Origin: Spirometra erinaceieuropaei
Lineage: Eukaryota; Platyhelminthes; Cestoda; Diphyllobothriidea; Diphyllobothriidae
Assembly (NCBI GenBank): GCA_902702965.1
Contig: CACRXP010000140.1
Coordinates: 166,799-230,798 of the forward strand
Direction of reading: 5' to 3'
Length of the DNA stretch: 64,000 nucleotides
Shown: positions 30,861 to 43,316 of the stretch, piece by piece
Layout of the letters: each line of letters opens with the position of its first letter
Position numbering within the stretch: position 1 is the first letter of the stretch
Notes under the pieces: model-generated
Told to the model about the DNA's origin: nothing
Database searches by the model: none
What the model saw: only the letters and a program-made list of their open reading frames with translations
Position numbers and translations under genes: made by a program

Positions 30861-32187
30861 ATGAGTGGTGCGTTTTCTGCTGCAGACGTAAGAACCCATT
30901 TTTCTCTTTATATTGGAGTCATTTTCGTTATATTTGCTTACTTGTAGGCTCCGTTCTACGACTTTAAATGCACAACAGAACTGCTATATAAATGTTAAGA
31001 CAATTCTAAACCTGCATGTCTTCTGCCCATTTCGTTTCTAAATTAAGAACAAATGAAAACTAGACCATGCAAAAACACTTTACTATATGCTGACACGTTA
31101 AAACAGTCACCTGTTGGAGGAGCTTTTCGTAGTAGATTATTTACTATTCACAGAAGGCAGTAAAATGTGTCGAAACGTCTAAACGGAGGATTGCCTGTGG
31201 GTTTTATTACTGTATTTTAGGGCATGAAATCACACGGAAAATACCCGGTTCTCCAAAAATAATCCTTTTGCGTGCATCCTGTCCTATTTGGTTTACGCGC
31301 AGAAAAAAACCAATTTCCAGATGCGACAAGGCCTGTTTAGTAAAACTGTCCGGTTTTGATTACTCTTCTTTAACAGGGAAGCATGCATGAATGCACAAAC
31401 GCGGTCTAGGAAGGCTATTACCATGGAAAAACTGCCTGACTACAAGGTAAAGTAAATCTCCGCACATACTTGGAAACATTTTGATCGTAAAGGAAATATT
31501 TTTGGAATAGGCTGAACGAATAAACATAAAGTGAAATATTTGAGGCGCCTAAATCATTCAAATATCACACGCGTATGCTATAAAGCCAGATGCGTCATAA
31601 GGTTTCGATGCATTTGTAGGAAAGTATTTCAACACGCGTCATTTAGTTACTCCAACTATTAACGGGCTCCTTTACCGGGGAAGATCTTAGCTCTGAGGTG
31701 GCATGATTCATTTCTTAATGGAGGCACTCCGCCTATCGGCGGATGAAAACACTTCAGTCTGCAAGTGGATGCCACAAATCTAGATCTGTCCTCTTGACGT
31801 CCTGCGTTAATGCCGCTGGTAGGTTGGATTTCATTCATCAGAACCTACAAGTTTAGCATACGATGATCCTGTCCCCTGAGTCTTCCAGAAGATGGGAATA
31901 CGAACACCGCTGATGTGTTATCTTTTCTTCTGGGCGACCCTGGTTAGGTTCATTGTCAGTCTGTTTCCAGCACTCTTTCATCTGAATTTAACAAATTAGA
32001 CTATTCTAGTTATTCTTTTTGTTTTCAGAACAATAGAGTTTGTTCTTGTGGGCCTGTTGCTTCCTATTCGTAAGTTTTCCTCGTCCTCCTATGAGTGCAC
32101 AACCCATAAACTTACGGGCTTGAAGTTTACCTGAGTTTTTTTATTGCTGCATTGGTGGCCAGCCACGGCAAGAAGTCCTTTTTCTAA
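30861..32187 (+). CDS. Small multi-exon gene, unknown function (micro-exon style)
   Basis: Not recognised. Model: exon 1 30861-30887 (MSGAFSAAD, donor GTAAGA); 60-nt intron; exon 2 30948-30993 (APFYDFKCTTELLYK plus one base, donor GTTAAG); exon 3 31377 or 31382-31446 (CMNAQTRSRKAITMEKLPDY then K, donor GTAAAG); exon 4 32029-32069 (41 nt, NNRVCSCGPVASY plus two bases, acceptor TTTTTGTTTTCAG, donor GTAAGT); exon 5 32163-32187 (SHGKKSFF, stop). Phases agree if exon 3 starts at 31382; with the stronger acceptor at 31377 a further unseen exon would be needed. It gives about 67 residues with five cysteines and no signal peptide. Alternatively exon 2 reads through to a TAA at 30996-30998, giving a 25-residue peptide. 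No poly(A) signal is seen nearby. Confidence 0.4.
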
Positions 32188-32311
32188 CTTTTACTAGCAC
32201 TCCCTTCCGTTAAATCAGAATACGTCCCCTGTCGTCTTCGTAACCTAACCCATGTTTATGACTTTGCAAAGGCATACGATCTGCCGATTTATTGCGCAAT
32301 CTGATAATATG

Positions 32312-33236
32312 TACTGTGAGTGACCGATCTCATGAAATTTTGGCTGAAATTCTGGATTGCGTTACCGATTAGGTAGGATTGCTTAGGCGCAATTGCAATA
32401 CTGATTATTTGGCGGCATAATCCTGTAATATTTCGGACTTCGTAGGCTGTTAGCACTTAAATGCACTGCTTTTCAATCTCCCATAGAAACCCTACTAGGT
32501 TAAAAATGACTACTTATGTAACATGTATTTTTCCCGTTGATTTTCGATGATTTTGCAAATTCAAATATAGCTTATAGAAACCATAAACGAAAATATGCTT
32601 TCTTTCGGTCGTTTGATAGACAATCGCGTCTTCTTTATATTTTATACTCGAAGATAGAGTAGAATTAGAATTCTAAAGGGTTTCCTAATTTCCGAATAAT
32701 TTGGAGCCTGATCAGTCGTTACATTAGCCCTTACTGGTTTCATTATACAGAGTGTATGGGTTCCGCGTAAGGAAAACCACATATTTTTTGATGCCTTTAA
32801 AAAATATCATAAAGAATCCATGAAATTTTTCAATGGACGTGGACTATGCTGAACAGTTCATGAGGAGCAGTGGTAAACGGCCAGGTACGATGCTATGTGA
32901 ATGGACATTGCGCAGTCTTAAAAATCTCATAGTTAGAAACTTTTTTTAAATCCTAATTATGCTCCTTCTTCGAGTATAAAATATACAGAGGACGTGATTC
33001 TCTATTAACCGACCGAAAGAAAACATGTTTTTGTTTATGGCTTCTATAAGCTATATTTGAATTTGCAAAATCATCGAAAATCAACGGGAAAAATACATGC
33101 TACATAAGTAGTCATTTTTTACCTAGTAGTTCTACGGGAGATTGAAAAGCAGTGTATTCAAGTGCTTACATCCTGCCAAGTCCGGAATATTACAGAATTA
33201 TGCCGCGAGCTAATCAGTACTACAACCGCGCCTGAG
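32312..33236 (+). mobile_element. Foldback element F2, right end truncated
   Basis: Starts TACTGTGAGTGACCGATCTC and follows F2 through both arms. It stops matching after ACAACCGCGCC, about 70 bp short of the right terminus. Confidence 0.8.
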
Positions 33237-34559
33237 CTTACGTTCGCAAATGTGACCCGTATTATTTTTCACTTTAAGGACGACGGAAGTCAGGCAGCCT
33301 GTCGACCTCGGAGTCGGATCTGTTATGTCGCGGCCCGTAAGAAGAAAGCTATTGTTTGTTAAGAGCGTCTCCTATTAACACGCGAAAACTTTTCACAAAT
33401 CTTTCTTCCTTTGCCAAGATTGGAAACGAAAAAAACTGCAACCTGGGCAGGTGGAAGCTTGAAGGGTAATGTTAATAACCGTAGGATTTGTTTATATTTG
33501 ATATTTCAGCTCGACCTTGGGTCATATTTCCTTATTATAAATGTTTTGCAAGATACATAGATTTATATGATTTGCGAAGTTTTTGCTGATTATTGTTCAA
33601 CTGCTACCGAATATTTAAGAAGAGACCTGCGTGGAAATAAACACACTAGCCCGGTTAAAATATGCAATAAAGCTTGACAAGGCAGAAAATTCCTAGAAAA
33701 CCGAGACGTCTTAAGTGTTATTTTTGAGAGAACTTTACACTTGTGTATGAATAACAAGTGATCTAACTTAAAAAAATTAATAAGAAAAATCAAGATGGTC
33801 ACGGTGTGCCATATACGTTTGGGTATTTTACTTATTGGCATGATCTCTTTCTAAAAATGTTTTTTTTATGTAAAAATTAATTATATCAGGCAAAATTCTC
33901 AAATCTTTATGCTTAAATCAACGTTACCTGGTATTCAGGCAGTTACGTAGTCTTTTAACCGACCTAAGAAAGCTGTGTGCATCAATATGTGTTCATCTAT
34001 GGGATAGTAGTAAGCTGAGTTGGAAACATTTGCAAAATGAAATGTTGCCTACTTGGAATTGGTCTTTATCTTTCGCATAAATCAAGTGAAGTAGGATGCG
34101 ATGAGGTACGTTTTATGGTGTTTACAATTCAGGTTTCTAAATCTGTGTGAACTCATTTCCTAAAAAACCCTAATTACGCCTGCAGGCAACACCTTGTTTT
34201 AACGTACCCATTTTCCGGCGTTTACGAATACTCCATAAGCAACCGCAAGAAAGCCGCTCATCAAGCGTCCATCTTAACTTTCGAAAATATGGTAGCATAC
34301 TTTTGCCGTGTAGTTTCTGCGAATGCGTTTGTCGAGAACGGAACGGACGCAGCATTGACAGCTTGGGCAATGTATTGATACCTACATGGTTACTCAATGT
34401 TGTATTTACAATCGTAAAAGGAAGTCCAGAAGTAAAGGTTTTTTCATTTTGGCCCTCAAGATACCCTTCCTTACGAGATTTGCCTTTTAGGGTGCCTAGA
34501 ATCAAGCAGCTCAGAATATCTGATAGATAACCGAGGGTGTTTGTAAGCCAAGGTCTAAG
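33237..34559. other. No gene recognised
   Basis: AT-rich, no supported feature. A 149-codon minus-strand frame at 34619-34170 has no recognised domain and overlaps a Penelope copy at its upstream end. Confidence 0.45.
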
Positions 34560-35170
34560 TGTTTGCCCCACCGAGGATCCCACCGGAAACACCACCGATG
34601 AGACGGTACGCTCTGGCATGCATCAGGGGCAGTTCGGAGGTGACCAAGTGCATTACTGCGGGAAAAGGTGTTGGTACTTTGCACCGGTCCAAAGCTACCA
34701 TGCGCGACAATGCTATAAATATCTGAGACCGATTAAATCCCCGGGAGCATTCAGACTCATTATATCTTGTTTCCTGTCTAAACTGTCCTTGTAATTACAT
34801 AGGTCAGACTGACAGCGTGCCCGGATTGGGCATACACAAATATAAGTTGGCTGTGCGACGGGTCAACGATTTGTCACCGGTAGCAACCCGCAACTTCTGG
34901 AGGGGTCAAGAGTTTAATTTCGCAACCACCCTGCCAGGAGCAAGATAAACTGAAGATTGATTGAGATCTGGGCCTCGGGTGAGGATTCAGTCAATCGATA
35001 TATCGATCTGTCGCCAGCACATGGAGTTCTGCGCAGCCACCTCCAGATCTGCATCTCCGATCGTTGATTGGCTAATGTTCCTTATAACTGTCATTCGTTT
35101 GGTTGATGCTTTTATCTCTGACGATAAACGCCTACACGAGTTTGAAAGCTCAGACAAGTGGTACCGGTGC
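34560..35170 (+). pseudogene. Penelope-like element, frameshifted GIY-YIG
   Basis: Across frames it reads HRSKATMRDNAINI, DRLNP, LYLVSCLNCPCNYIGQTDS, HKYKLAVRRVNDLS and EIWASGEDSVNRYIDLSPAH, the same order as the 7.8 kb copy (KATMRNR ... DRLKP ... NCPCNYTGQTGR ... EAWASDENSV). Frameshifts and stops disable it. The 3' UTR motif TCTGACGATAAACGCCTACA marks the end near 35160. Confidence 0.8.
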
Positions 35171-35844
35171 TGCTCAAACAGTCTCCTTCTCTCCTGCCTC
35201 TCTTACTGCCTACCTGCAAATCCTAACCAAGTGACTTTCTATGAAATGACGAAGATGCGAAACCAGTCGTTCTTCTTCGATAATGAGACACTTGGGGGCA
35301 CTTTCGTGCTCGTCTACCAGCAATACCATCCTAAGTCAGAAACCGATGCGCCGCACGAGGAGGCCGGCAGGGGAGGGGTGTCTTCAGCGGGAATGCTGTG
35401 GCTCTCGCCTCTTCTTCCCATTCTTCATCGTCGCCTGCTTCGACAAAACGCTTAGTCTGCCGGAATGTCAAGTAAAGGCACGCCGCACCTGCTTTCACAG
35501 ATGCAGACATCTGTCCGTCATCATTCATCCAATGGGTGAAGTTGTTCAAACAAACAAAAATTACGTACAAACACACAGATATGCATTTTGACCGTACGTG
35601 TTGTTAGCCCTCTCCCCGACAAGAGGCTAAGCCGCATGTGTGCACGCTCTGAAGTCAAAAACACGTGCGTAAGACAGCGAGGGAGGAGAAGTTTCATTGG
35701 AATGACTGTTTCATTTCTGATTATGCACAAGAACATTGCAGATGGCCACGCTCAAAATCTGTGAGGGGTTGGGGTTAGGGATAGAAGCACTGTTGAAAAA
35801 GTTAAGCTAGTGCTGAGATAGTCCGTATTAGGGTCATGACAGAG

Positions 35845-36122
35845 GGACCCTCACCGGTCATGCTATGAAACTCACACATCCCGTTGTGCCTTGGGGTCCT
35901 CCCTCGAGCCCGTCAGCAGCCTCACAGCGGCGCGTAATATAGGCAGGATAGCAAACCCATGGCTCAGTGGTTAGAGGTGGTGGACTTCAAACGAAGAGGT
36001 TGTTGGATCGGACCCCAGGTATTACATATCTCGAGGCCAGGTATGGCTGGCTGACGACGACTAATAGGCCAGAAACGTCCATTCCGGTCTCCCTTGCCTT
36101 TGTCAGTAATGCTACTCTGCCT
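35845..36122 (+). mobile_element. SINE-associated module followed by SINE1
   Basis: 35845-35948 is the module, and 35955-36122 a SINE1 with head CCATGGCTCAGTGGTTAGAG, damaged B box (TTGGATCGGACCCC), body GGTATGGCTGGCTGACGACG and tail CTCCCTTGCCTTTGTCAGTA. Confidence 0.7.
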
Positions 36123-36292
36123 ATACTAGGATACTGTTTACGGGGTTGGGGTTGAAGTTAGAACCCGACGATTGGAACGCCCTAGAATTTGGTGCGAACT
36201 CACCTGCAGTACCGCGGATGGCTCATATTCCCGTCTCCGAGACGTTTCCGTCGAGGGCGGGTATTAACGCATTTTTCGGCTGTTGATTCCAG

Positions 36293-36353
36293 AAACGGTG
36301 TGAATCAGCTAGTCGAAAACTGCCTTAATAATTGTCAACTGCTGATAGATAAG
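36293..36353 (+). CDS. Isolated exon-like segment
   Basis: 61 nt between acceptor GGCTGTTGATTCCAG and donor AAG|GTGAGT. In one phase it is fully open: NGVNQLVENCLNNCQLLIDK. The size and helical, Asn/Leu-rich make-up recall the tetraspanin 14256 exon, but no CC exon follows, so the link is speculative. Confidence 0.3.
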
Positions 36354-36544
36354 GTGAGTGAGAGTGAAACGAGTCGTTGCCAGTCACGCCCAAACGCCAG
36401 ATCGAAGTGCTCCGAGTCCCGATCTCGAAATATCTTAATAAGCGGCTCCTTTAATTACTGTCCAACTGACAGCGATCGGGAATAGTAATAATTTGGAAAA
36501 ATTATTCAGTAGAAATAAGCGTGCTTTCGACTTGGCTCGAAGCA

Positions 36545-36640
36545 TCGGCCTGGTGTTTGACTTGACTGACTGACGATAGCTCATAAGCCAGAAAAACCCA
36601 CTTTTATTTCCGGTTTCCTCTCAGTAACACCTCTTTTCGA
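36545..36640 (+). mobile_element. Degenerate SINE1 body
   Basis: TGACTGACGATAGCTCATAA and GCCAGAAAAACCCAC match the SINE1 body with many changes. The head is lost. Confidence 0.45.
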
Positions 36641-37118
36641 GACTACTTAGGCTATAGACGTGGGCTGTGGTCAGAGCAGATCATTGAACGGTAGTTTTAT
36701 GTGAATTATTCTTACATTTGAAAGGTTTCAGGGCTTCTTCGTCGCCTCCAGTAGGCTTTACGATAAGTATCGTCCCCTTTCTCTGAGAAAGTCGGCAGAC
36801 ATTTGAAAGGCAGCACTTAGATTCCTGATTTGGTCTGTTTATAAACAATATCTGATGATTTATGACCCTGTTGCACACAGTTTTCCGCGATAGGACATAT
36901 CCTGATAAAGCAATGACTGCCAGGTTTATTCTCTTTAATGGTCATTCACTTTCCAGTCTTCATCTGCGAGCTCTACATCTGTTTTCTAAGAGAGAAAGAA
37001 AGCCAGGTACCGGCCTATGGTGGCCATCGAGCTATGATGGCCATATCATGTGCTGCATTCCAAATAATATTTAACTCTCTGGAAATTTTTCATTCAGAGG
37101 AAACTTCACGGACACAGC

Positions 37119-37234
37119 CAACCTTTATTTTGGACTTTCTCAGCCATTCTGTAATTTTATGCAGGGCTTCAACAATCAACCTTTATTTTGGACTTTCTCA
37201 GTCATTCTGTCATTTTATGCAGGGCTTCATTCAT
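37119..37234 (+). repeat. Tandem duplication of a 58-bp unit
   Basis: 37119-37176 and 37177-37234 differ at only a few positions. Each copy ends in TTTTATGCAGGGCTTC, so two acceptor-like sites lie in tandem. Confidence 0.9.
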
Positions 37235-37794
37235 TATGAAGATAAAGTTGCGCCTGTTGTGCTTGCAATGTCCTTCTAATGAGATTCACCAGGAGTGCTT
37301 TTGCTTTGTATAGGCGGTCTGAATACCGACACAACCATCCTTAATTCTACATACATGATCCTCTTGTTCTTAGAGAACTGTAAAATAAAACTTTCTCTTG
37401 GGTGTCATCTTGGGAACCCGATCGTTCTAAATTTAAAAAAGACACCAAATGCGTCTCCTTGCTGTCTCCTCTATTTTTTACATGGAATTGACCAAAATTT
37501 CGTTGATAGGAAGCTTTTCGAGCGTAAACATTCTACTCATTTGTACAAAAAATTTCGTTTTGAGATCCCTACCTACTCAACAACTATCAGTAGCGGGGGG
37601 GATTCAACCCCAGCCGGGTAAAAAGGGGCACAAATAGTATTGTGGTAGAAAAATCGAATTTACCTCTCTAATTAAGTTAATTTAGGCGGCATGCGAGTGG
37701 TGCTTATTGATTTGCGTCCATTGCTGGACGGAGCTAGGTATTGTTGGGCTGTAACCCGGACCATCCCAGCCTTCCGACAACGAAAAACTGCAGG

Positions 37795-38637
37795 TACAGA
37801 AGGCGGGCTAACTCATGAAATGCCATCCGCAATTCCCAAATGCATTTTTGCTTCGAAAAAATTAATTAGATAGGGTTGTAAAACTCGTCATCGTGCAGCT
37901 TAATTATATAATAATTCAGTGACCTTGGGATGCCGGCTTTCGAACGAACTTCCGACTGCATGAAAAAACTACACTCAGTAAAAAATGACTAATTATGTTG
38001 CAAGCATTCTTCTCATTGATTTCCGATACCCTTTAAAATTCAATTACATTTCATAGAAAACATGCATGAAAATATTCATACGTTTTCTTATTCGGTAGAA
38101 AATTACGTCTTCGTCGAATTTCATACTCGAAGGAAGGACATAATTCGGTTTTCAAAAACGTTTCCGATTCCCGAATAATTTCGAATCCCACCTGCCGTTT
38201 CACTTGCATTCAGGGTTTACAAACCACAAGCCATATATTTTCCGCGTAAGGAAAACCATCCATTTCTCTGCGGTATTAGGAGGAAACTATACGGGTTTCA
38301 TAAAATTTAGCAGTGTATTTAAGCCATATTGTTAACTTTACAAGCCACATTGTTGAATGCAGAGACGTGACGTTTTATGAACGGCTATTTCACGATATTT
38401 AAAAAATTTCACAATTAAAAACTTTTTTAAGATTGAATCATGCCCTTCTTCTGAGAATGAAATTGGCAGAAGACGTCATTCTCTACCGAATGAGCAAAAG
38501 AATGAATATTTTAATGCATGTTTTTCATGAAATATAATTGCATTTTTAATAACATCGAAAATCAATGAGAACAATGCATGCTACATAAGTAGTCATTTTT
38601 ACAGAGTATAGTTTTTGCATGCAGCCGAAAAGAAGTG
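37795..38637 (+). mobile_element. Foldback element F1, right end truncated
   Basis: Left end TACAGAAGGCGGGCTAACTC. It matches F1 to GCAGCCGAAAAGAAGT, then the last ~180 bp are missing and GC-richer unrelated sequence follows. Confidence 0.8.
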
Positions 38638-39102
38638 AAAGAAATTGTGCCCGACGATGTCCACTGTGTGCTCCACGGCGAGGTGACGCAGGCACGGTAA
38701 CTTGCCTTGCATCTACCGCCCTGTCTCTTTCCTCACATAAGCCGGTGTCAAGACAGAGTTAAGGAGTAGGATTTCGCGGCCGAACCCGCACCTAAGCTAC
38801 CATTACATCCCCTGGTCCACAATAAATATTTGACCAACCAACAACATTAACAACAGCAATGGGAAGGGGACGGCAGAGGTCCCGGTGTGCGCGACGTCAG
38901 CTGCAGCTGGGCGTGCCACCGCACTCCTAGATTTTGGCACTTTTATGCTGCGCATCCCGACAACGCCTGTCAGAATCCAACGTGGCCCCCGTGTCGGTCC
39001 AGCGCGTGGCCCGTTTTAAGGGGGGGGGGTCAGAGGTACGCCAACCACGTCACAAAGGATAGCAGGTGAATTCGACGAAAACAGCCGTTTTGCATTGGTA
39101 GA
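38638..39102. other. GC-rich segment at a foldback truncation point
   Basis: Composition changes abruptly at 38638. AATAAATA near 38820 may mark a retroelement end, but no domain is recognised. Confidence 0.35.
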
Positions 39103-39245
39103 GAGGCGCTCACCCTCGTTCTTACAGAACTCACTGGTTCCGTCGTGCCTTATGGGCTCTCGCTCTCGAGCTCAACCAGCAGCCGCACAGCGACGCATGA
39201 TAAAGGCAGAATGGCATTACCGACAAAGACAAGCGAGACCACTTA
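39103..39245 (+). mobile_element. SINE-associated module with SINE1 tail
   Basis: AGGCGCTCACCCTCGTTCTT through GCAGCCGCACAGCGACGCAT, then GGCAGAATGGCATTACCGAC and AAAGACAAGCGAGACC, the reversed SINE1 tail. Confidence 0.65.
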
Positions 39246-40466
39246 TCGAAAATGCAGCCATAGTTGGCACGTAAGAGAAAAGTCAATTTTCAAGTGAGTG
39301 AAGCCTGTCCTGGTAAACATTTCGTTTTTGGATCAACACGAAAAGATGCACAGATGTGGTCAAGGAGAGTAATTAATGTATTTATCGGAGAGTCGCAGTT
39401 GTTTGTAAACGCACCTTTAAACAAAAAAAACAAGGGCAAGCAGATAGATCGCCAGTGCTTTCAGTGTTACCTTAGGGCCTCAACCGGTACGATTGGGCAT
39501 GGTGCAAAAACCAGTAGTGGAGACATAAAACATCCTGCTGGAGTTACAAAAAACAGTGAATTTTTGTCAGTCTACCAGAGTTCCTGGGAATTATTCGGTT
39601 CTGCAGACCTAAGGGACCTGTCTGGAGCCAAATTCTTCGGGCAAAGGTAAAATAACTCGTATTAACCGCATGGCACATTTTAAGGGCGTAAACTTTCACA
39701 ACTACATGATTTTTAATATACCCAGTCGGGACTGACAGTGTGAGACGTGGTACAAATATGAGATCATATTATTTAATGAAATTAATGAACCCCTATTAAA
39801 TTCTCGGGAATTTTCACTCCGGGATGAATAAAGTCTGGCTGCCGTCGATACGTGAGCCGAAAGTTCCTTTGCTAACCACCTTGATCTTTGTGATTTAGTG
39901 CGTTCAAATAGAACGCAGTGCACCCAATCCGGACAGTGGTACTAGGAGACCGAATTGGCTTTACTTCAAACAGGGTCTTTTATTCTTCCCATAAGGGCAG
40001 CCTAATGCACGAACGCCAAGATAGCCAATGAGGCAGGCTCCGTCTCCGAGAACTGAGTGGACTTTAGAAAAACGGAAATGGGGTCACGGTAAGGGCGGCC
40101 TTTGTTTTGCCTGAGCAGGAGACCTTCCCGTCAAGTCTGTCGCTGAGGGGTCTATCGGGAAAATTATAATGGTCGCGCAGTAATTTTTGGTTGAAAAATC
40201 ACGTGCTTCCTGTTGGATGGCTGTAAAGTTAAAGCAAAATTTAAAGGCTGAGGTGCAGTAAGCTGGCGCAATCGCGACGGACGCAAGTCCGGCCACGAAG
40301 TCTGGATATTTAACGTCTCGGCCAATCACAGTGCAGGGCTTCCTGCAGGTAATACTCCCAACAAAGACATATCATCTATATTTCGTCAAATTTAAAATCT
40401 TCAGATCCGTACTTTGTGTATTATCTCATAATGATTTCGTCGGCCTCTTGTCAAAGCTAGATTGGG

Positions 40467-42011
40467 GCTAATTATGAGATTTTTTAAGACCGCACAATGT
40501 CCATTCATATAGCATCCTACCTGTCCGTTTGCCATTGCTCCTCATGAACTGTTCAACAGTGTCCACATCAATTGCAAAATTTCGTGGATTCTATATGATA
40601 TCTTTTTAAAGGAATAGACAAATATGCGATTTTCTTTACGCGGAACGCTTGCACCTTGTAGACTGAAATCAGTAAACGCTAGTACAACGACTGATCAGGC
40701 TCAAATTTTATTCCTCTTTCAAGTATAAAATAAAAAGATGAAGTGATTTTCTATCAAACAACTGAAAAGGCATATATTTGTTCTCGGTTTCTATAAAATA
40801 TATTTGAATTTGCAAGACCATCGAAAATCAATGGGAAAAGTGCATGCCACATTCAGTATGTGGGCTAACTTATGAAATGTCGGCCGAAATTTCGAAATGC
40901 GTTCCCGCTTCGAAAAGTAGGGTTGTAAAACTAATCGTCGTCCAGCATAATTTTATAATGATCCAGTTACCCAAGGATGCCGGCTTTCGAAGGAAATTAT
41001 TTTCGACTGCATGCAAAAACTATACTCTGCAAAAAATGACTACTTACGTAGCATGCCATTTTCTCATTGACATTCGATGCCCTTGAGGGTTTAATTATAT
41101 TCCATAGAAACCGTGCATAAAAGTATTGATTTTTTACATATTCGGTATGAAATTACGTCTTCTTCCAATTTCTTTTTTTTAATTTTTTTCCAATTTACGA
41201 ATAATTTTGAACCTGACTTGCTGTTATACTTGCATTCGGGTTTAAAAACCACAAGCCGTTTATTTTCCATGTACGAAAAGCCATAAATTTATCTACGGCA
41301 GTAAGAGGAGACCATATGGGGTTCATAAAAGTAAACAGTGCATTTGAGCAATATTGTTAATTTCACAAGCCACATTTGTAAATTCAGATACGTGACGTTT
41401 TATGAACGGCCATTTCATGGTATTAAAACATCTCGCATTTAAGAACTGTTTTGAGACCGAATTATACCCTTTTTTCGTGTATAAATTAGAAGGCGTCATT
41501 TTCTACCAAATGCGCAAAAGAATGAATATTGTTATGCATTTTTTCATGAAATATAATTGAACTTTTGAGGTCATCGAAAATCAATGAGAAAATTGCATTC
41601 TACATTAGTAGACATTTTTTGCAGTGTATAGTTCTTGCATGCAATCGAAAATAAATTTCTTCGAAAGCCGGCATCCTGAAATAATTGGATCATTATAGAA
41701 TTATTCTGGATGATGATTAGTTTTACAACCATACTTAATGAATCTTTTCGAAACGTGAACGCATTTCGAAATTTCGGCCGACATTTCCTAAGTTAGCCCA
41801 CCTACTGTAAGTAGTCATTTTTACTGAGTACGGTGTCTACGGTAGATTGAAAAGCAGTGTATCCAAAAGCTGACATCCTGCCGACTCTGAAATATTAGCA
41901 GATTATGCCCCAAGGTAATCAGCATTACAACCGCGCCTAAGTAATCTTTCCTAATCGAAAACGCATTGCAGAATTTCTGCCAACATTTCTTGAGATCGGT
42001 CACTCGCTGTA
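40467..42011 (-). mobile_element. Foldback element F2 interrupted by F1
   Basis: The asymmetric centre is inverted relative to 20515-21511 and the far end is missing. The F2 arm is split at 40851/41810 by a complete F1. The F2 end at 42011 reads GATCGGTCACTCGCTGTA. Confidence 0.75.
40852..41809. mobile_element. Foldback element F1 nested in F2
   Basis: Ends TTCAGTATGTGGGCTAACTT and AGTTAGCCCACCTACTGTA. It sits where other F2 copies read CATAAGTAGTC, so the target was TA. It is younger than the F2 it interrupts. Confidence 0.8.
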
Positions 42012-42310
42012 TGTCGAGACGTGTTATTGCAGCAGTCATGAATCTCACAGAGTGGATGAACGGTAGTTGGGAGACGTGATATGTGCAGTCTACAGACCGC
42101 CCGGTCTGATTCTGATCCCAATCTTGGACGGACTTTGTCTGTATGGATGGCATTAACTGGCGGTCGGCGAATCCGCCTGAAAACTCATGACGAAACGGAT
42201 GCTTTTATTAAGCATGCGTCAGAATAGGCCCAAAAAGCACGGCTGTCTGAGAGCAAGTGTCCTTGCGAACTCAAGGATTCAATACTGCTTCGCTCGCCAA
42301 CCAATGACGG

Positions 42311-42440
42311 GTAAGATGTGGTTATGTAGCCCCACCTGATGGACACAACACTGTTGGGGTTAGGGTTAGGGGTTATGATTCGGGGCTAAGGTTTCGGTGC
42401 CTGTTTGGAACACTCTAGCTTCTCGTCCTTTTCCTTTAAA
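42311..42440 (+). repeat. Truncated copy of the telomere-like-core element
   Basis: GTAAGATGTGGTTATGTAGC then CCCACCTGATGGACACAACA leads into TTGGGGTTAGGGTTAGGGG. It matches the left part of 43317-43640 and lacks the right end. Confidence 0.6.
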
Positions 42441-42494
42441 TCCCGTTTCGATCTACAAAATTTCTAGGGCGACCATTTTGACCAGCCAGTTTGA

Positions 42495-42712
42495 ACGAAT
42501 AGCTGAGTACTATGTTATTACCGACAAAGGGAGACTGGTCAGCCAGTCATACCCAACAAAGACAAGTCGGTAATAACATACCGCCAATATCATGCGCCGC
42601 TGTGCGGCTGCTGGTTGGGCTCGAGAGAGTGAGAGAGAGAGAGAGCCCGAAAGGCTCAACGGAACGAGCGAGTTCCGTAAGAAAGATCGGTGAGCGTCCC
42701 CTACCATTGAAT
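42495..42712 (-). mobile_element. Rearranged SINE1 tail and module
   Basis: Two short inverted pieces of the SINE1 tail (42512-42530 and 42563-42582) and the module read on the minus strand (CTCGTTCCGTTGAGCCTTTC). A GA microsatellite (42624-42645) lies inside. Confidence 0.55.
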
Positions 42713-43316
42713 AACTAAGTCCTATCTGGTAGTTTTCGTTGCCAAAGCAGTGTGCCTTTGCTAGATTAAGTAGGCTGTTGATAGCTCGCTGGCTGGGTGT
42801 GATGGGGTGACTGCCCCCGTAGTGTAGAAGCTCCGCTTGAGTTTCTTTGCGGTAAACTGACATGTGAACTGGTCCGTCAGTCATTTGATGTGCGAAGACG
42901 TCAAGGAATGAGAGTTTGTTACCAACCCATGTTTCGAGAGGGAATGTTATTCTCAGGAGTGTTGAGTCAGTAACGCTGTGGGGTCTTTTTCAGTTGACGC
43001 CTCATCATGACAACAATGATGCTGTTTTCACAGCGTGCCTATGAGTCTGAACTAATGGTAGGGCCGTGGCTTCTAATTTTTGTATCGCCACTTCAGCAAG
43101 AAAGCCAGCTATGGATGACCTCAAAGAGGCTCCCCTCAAGCTCCACAGCGTTATTAACTCAACACTACCATGGGGTAGGACGAGGATTAATCAAGACGTG
43201 TTCTGTGCATATAAGTTGCGATCAAACACCGTCTGTTCACATACTAAGCTCATATACCGGGTTGTCTCTAATACCTAACTGCATAAAGTAATGTCGCAAT
43301 TTAGTAGTAAATTTCC

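Noticed and set aside
34961..35591. Plus-strand frames of 164 and 102 codons
   Set aside because: They are shifted readings of the Penelope 3' end and its UTR.
39264..39650. 128-codon plus-strand frame
   Set aside because: No domain, signal peptide, splice context or homology recognised; length compatible with chance.
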